In this document: positions 61,386-64,000 of the stretch, one piece after another
Numbering within the stretch: the stretch's first letter is position 1
Layout of the letters: each line of letters opens with the position of its first letter
Assembly (NCBI RefSeq): GCF_023544445.1
Contig: NZ_JALPVJ010000004.1
Location: 1 to 64,000, forward strand
DNA length: 64,000 nt
DNA from: Actinoplanes sp. M2I2
Lineage (GTDB): Bacteria > Actinomycetota > Actinomycetes > Mycobacteriales > Micromonosporaceae
Reading direction: 5' to 3'
Translations under genes and position numbers: made by a program
Notes under the pieces: generated by a model
The model's database searches: none
The model's input: only the letters and a program-made list of their open reading frames with translations
What the model was told of the DNA's origin: nothing

Positions 61386-61672
61386 GCGCCCGGACCCTCC
61401 TGATCGGCGTCCTGGTCACCTCAACGTGCCGCTCACCGGCGGCCCCGGGTTTGTAACCCCGCCGTCGCGGTGAGACCGAAGCGGTGAAATCTTTCCGGCC
61501 CCTCCGGCGCATGTGACAGCGCGCCTTCGGTCACTCGACGGTACACCGTGGGTGCCCGTCGCGAACCCGTGAGCCCGTGGCCCGGACACTTCCCGGCCGC
61601 CGCCCGTTCAGCCAGCTTTGCTGGCAAAACCGCCCATAAGGACTGATTTCTGAGAAGGGGCTGAGAAACGGT

Positions 61673-62248
61673 TCAGCTACGGGCGTAGACCTCGGGCTTC
61701 AACACCCCGACATAGGGCAGCTCACGGTAGCGCTCGGAGAAGTCCAGACCGTAGCCGACGACGAACTCGTTCGGGATCTCGAACCCCACGTACTTCACCG
61801 GCACCTGCACCTTCACGGCGTCGGGCTTGCGGAACAGCGCGACCACCTCGACGCTGGCCGCCGAGCGCGACTGGAGGTATTTCATCAGCCAGGAGAGCGT
61901 CAGGCCGGAGTCGACGATGTCCTCGACCACGACGACGTGCCGGCCGGTGATGTCCCGGTCGAGGTCCTTGAGGATGCGGACCACGCCCGAGGACGTGGTG
62001 CCCTGCCCGTACGACGAGACGGCCATGAATTCCATCTCGGTCGACGGGCCGTGGTGGCCCAGCGCGCGGGCGAAGTCGGCCATGAACATGACCGCGCCCT
62101 TGAGCACACAGACCAGCAGGATGCCGCCCTCTGCCTCCGCGTGGTCGGCGGAGACCTGCTTCGCCAGCTCGGTGATCTTTTCCCGGATCTGCTCCTCGGA
62201 AATGATCACGTGGTCGATGTCGGCGTCGTACCAGGTGCCCTCAGCCAT
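61673..62248 (-). CDS. hpt: Hypoxanthine phosphoribosyltransferase
   Basis: Purine salvage: hypoxanthine or guanine plus PRPP to IMP or GMP. 191 residues with the PRPP-binding signature VVVVEDIVDSGLTL, the flexible loop MAVSSYGQGTTSSG and the C-terminal VGFEIPNEFVVGYGLDF. The ATG at 62248 fits the family start. Between tilS and ftsH, the same order as in many Gram-positive bacteria. Confidence 0.96.
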   Translation of the reverse strand: MAEGTWYDADIDHVIISEEQIREKITELAKQVSADHAEAEGGILLVCVLKGAVMFMADFARALGHHGPSTEMEFMAVSSYGQGTTSSGVVRILKDLDRDITGRHVVVVEDIVDSGLTLSWLMKYLQSRSAASVEVVALFRKPDAVKVQVPVKYVGFEIPNEFVVGYGLDFSERYRELPYVGVLKPEVYARS

Positions 62249-62386
62249 GGTCCCAGACTGCCGCATGAAGGTTGCGGGCTGTCGCACGGGGCAGCGATCA
62301 AGAACCGCGGAACCGCAGGGAATCGGGCGGTTCCGCCCTCGACGCCCGGGAATGCGGACACAGTGAGTGACAACTCTCACAGGATC

Positions 62387-63328
62387 TCAGGGCACCCGAA
62401 CGAGTACGTCCTTCGCACGCGCGACCTTGATGCCGCCCGGGAGATGGACGGCGCCCTGGCCGTGCCACTCGGTGACGAGCGCGTCGAGGGCAGCGACGTG
62501 CCGATGCGAAAGCGCACTGCCGGGAGCGCCCAGCTGCCGGACCCACATGTGCAGCACCCGGCGGCGGATCGCCCGGGGAAGGTCGCGGAGGTCGGCGACG
62601 CGTACGTCCGCGGCCGAGCCCAGCGCCCGGGCGGCCAGCCGATCCAGCTCCTCGTTGTCGGCCGCGATCAGCTCGGCCGAGCGGGCCAGGTTGGCCACCA
62701 CGGCCGGGCCCAGGGCCTCGACCAGCGCCGGCAGGGCCGAGGCCCGCACCCGCGACCGCGCGAAGGCCGGATCGCTGTTGTGCGGGTCCTCCCAGGGCAC
62801 GAGACCGAGCGCCGCACACGCCTTGCGCGTGTCGGCCCGCGCGACCTCCAGCAACGGGCGCAGGAAGATCCCCTTGCGGGCCGGCATCCCGGCCAGCCCG
62901 CGCGGCCCCGCTCCCCGGGCCAGCGCCAGCAGCACCGTCTCGGCCTGGTCGTCGCGCGTGTGCCCGAGCAGCACAGCCGCGGCGCCGGTCCGTGCCGCCG
63001 CCGCGCTCAGGGCCCCGTATCGCGCCGTCCGCGCGGCCGCCTCGGGCCCACCGGGCAGCCCGGCGACCGACACGGTCTCGACGATCACCGGATCGAAGCC
63101 GGCCGACGACGCCCACCCGGCGACCTCGGTTGCCCGGCCGGCCGACCCGGCCTGCAACCCGTGGTCGACCGTGACCAGCCCGACCGAGCTGCCCACGAAG
63201 CGGGCCGCTGCCGCGAGAGCCAGGGAATCGGCCCCGCCCGAGCACGCCACCAGCACCGGACCGCCGGCCGGGAGCACCCGCCGCACGGCCAGCCGCACCG
63301 CGGCGACAGCGGGCGGGATGCGGGCCAT
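62387..63328 (-). CDS. tilS: tRNA(Ile)-lysidine synthetase
   Basis: Converts cytidine 34 of the CAU anticodon tRNA-Ile to lysidine, using ATP and lysine. N-type ATP pyrophosphatase P-loop SGGADS (30-35), then VDHGLQAGS and LLGHTRDDQAETVLL; C-terminal substrate-binding part is short, giving 313 residues as usual in actinobacteria. The ATG overlaps the stop of the metallopeptidase gene by one base (TAATG), so it is translationally coupled. Confidence 0.95.
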   Translation of the reverse strand: MARIPPAVAAVRLAVRRVLPAGGPVLVACSGGADSLALAAAARFVGSSVGLVTVDHGLQAGSAGRATEVAGWASSAGFDPVIVETVSVAGLPGGPEAAARTARYGALSAAAARTGAAAVLLGHTRDDQAETVLLALARGAGPRGLAGMPARKGIFLRPLLEVARADTRKACAALGLVPWEDPHNSDPAFARSRVRASALPALVEALGPAVVANLARSAELIAADNEELDRLAARALGSAADVRVADLRDLPRAIRRRVLHMWVRQLGAPGSALSHRHVAALDALVTEWHGQGAVHLPGGIKVARAKDVLVRVP

Positions 63329-64000
63329 TACCCGCCGATCGCCGGCTGCGGGCCGTGCACCCGGGCCACCCAGGCGTCCGGGTCGCCGAGCTCGTCGAGC
63401 CGCGGCAGGGTCAGCGGCGAGTCGAAGATCTTGTTGAAGCCGGTCATGCCGACCCGCTCGACCACGCCGTGGACGAACTTGCGGCCCTCGGCGTACTGCC
63501 GCATCTTGACCTCGATGCCGAGCAGGCGACGGACCGCCTTCTCCAGCGGGTTGCCGCTCTCGCGACGCCGGTTGAACTTGGACCGGATCGACTCGACGCT
63601 CGGGATCACGTCGGGGCCGACGCCGTCCATCACGAACTCGGCGTGACCCTCGAGCAGGGTCATCAGCGCGGTCAGCCGGTCGAGCACCGCCTTCTGTCCC
63701 GGGGTCTGCACGATGTCGAGCACCGACGAGCGGCTTTCCGGGTCGCGCAGCGCGTCGGACAGCGTGGCCACCCCGCGGCGCATGCGCTCGAGGATGTGCT
63801 CGGTGCTCTGGGAGGCGTCGACGAACGCCTGCACCTCGCCCAGGAAATAGCCGCGCATCCACGGGACGGCGGTGAACTGGGTGCGGTGGGTGACCTCGTG
63901 CAGGCAGACCCAGAGCCGGAAGTCGCGCGAGTCGGCGCCCAGCTTGCGCTCGACCTCGACGATGTTGGGCGCGTTGAGCAGCAACTGGCCGGGGTTGCTG
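63328..64000 (-). CDS. Zinc-dependent metallopeptidase (DUF2342, Rv3626c-like), cut by the window edge
   Basis: Only the C-terminal 223 residues are here; the N-terminus lies beyond base 64000. The zinc motif HEVTH is in LWVCLHEVTHRTQF, with the downstream Glu in LLEGHAEFVMDGVG. SRSVLDIVQTPGQKAVLDRLT and the closing FDSPLTLPRLDELGDPDAWVARVHG match the zincin family placed before tilS in mycobacteria. Function unknown. Confidence 0.85.
   Translation of the reverse strand, partial: SNPGQLLLNAPNIVEVERKLGADSRDFRLWVCLHEVTHRTQFTAVPWMRGYFLGEVQAFVDASQSTEHILERMRRGVATLSDALRDPESRSSVLDIVQTPGQKAVLDRLTALMTLLEGHAEFVMDGVGPDVIPSVESIRSKFNRRRESGNPLEKAVRRLLGIEVKMRQYAEGRKFVHGVVERVGMTGFNKIFDSPLTLPRLDELGDPDAWVARVHGPQPAIGG

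Noticed and set aside
61611..61625. GCCAGC/GCTGGC hairpin after hpt as a terminator
   Set aside because: Only six base pairs and no T-run follows on the minus strand; it may be chance.
1..64000. tRNA, rRNA, riboswitch and insertion-sequence search
   Set aside because: No cloverleaf, rRNA segment, recognisable riboswitch core or transposase was seen on either strand. Reading by eye could miss a diverged riboswitch.

Overview
The window is very GC-rich and its genes and order are those of a high-GC actinobacterium, most likely a member of the Micromonosporaceae close to Actinoplanes or Micromonospora (inferred from gene content and order and from frequent GTG starts; no rRNA is present to prove it). 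The backbone follows, almost gene for gene, the stretch known in Mycobacterium tuberculosis as Rv3581c to Rv3626c: ispF-ispD-carD, an LpqE-like lipoprotein, radA, disA, a membrane protein, mutY, clpC, lsr2, lysS, coaX, panD, panC, a Rossmann/DUF2520 protein, an Ala/Pro-rich membrane protein, a DUF3180 protein, folK, folB, folP, folE, ftsH, hpt, tilS and a zinc metallopeptidase cut by the right edge.

Several blocks are added to this backbone. At the left end a secreted GH46 chitosanase faces a ROK-family regulator, and the two promoters share an operator core (1.4-1.55 kb). A phenolic-metabolite cluster (type III polyketide synthase, acyl-CoA-dehydrogenase-like flavoprotein, methyltransferase, UbiA prenyltransferase) separates carD from the lipoprotein gene (6-11.3 kb). 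Further insertions are nadB-nadC and a septum-formation lipoprotein (25.8-29.3 kb), an NDUFAF7/MidA-type methyltransferase coupled to a lone nuoD (32-34.1 kb), an osmoprotectant-type ABC transporter with an apparently permuted binding protein (36.3-39.9 kb), and a 14-kb block between folP and folE.

That last block (44.1-58.7 kb) is the most unusual part. It encodes a type IV secretion-like machine: pilin-like VirB2/TrbC, VirB3/PrgI-like protein, VirB4 ATPase with a 400-residue disordered Pro-rich head, VirB6-like membrane protein, a bitopic VirB8-like protein and a lytic-transglycosylase plus M23 wall hydrolase. An FtsK/HerA-type ATPase with a coiled-coil membrane partner, RidA, and a MarR/AhpD pair follow. 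No relaxase, VirD4, integrase or attachment site is visible, so it looks like a chromosomally fixed export machine or a decayed conjugative element.

The core genes are tightly packed, with many four-base ATGA/GTGA overlaps (and a CTGA overlap at folE). Many genes have a TANNNT box six or seven bases before a GTG or ATG, the signature of leaderless transcription. Intergenic gaps hold several unrelated tandem-repeat arrays (19, 25/30, 15 and 47 bp units). No tRNA, rRNA, IS element or CRISPR array was recognised. Gene functions are read from translated motifs and from memory of protein families; no database search was possible.
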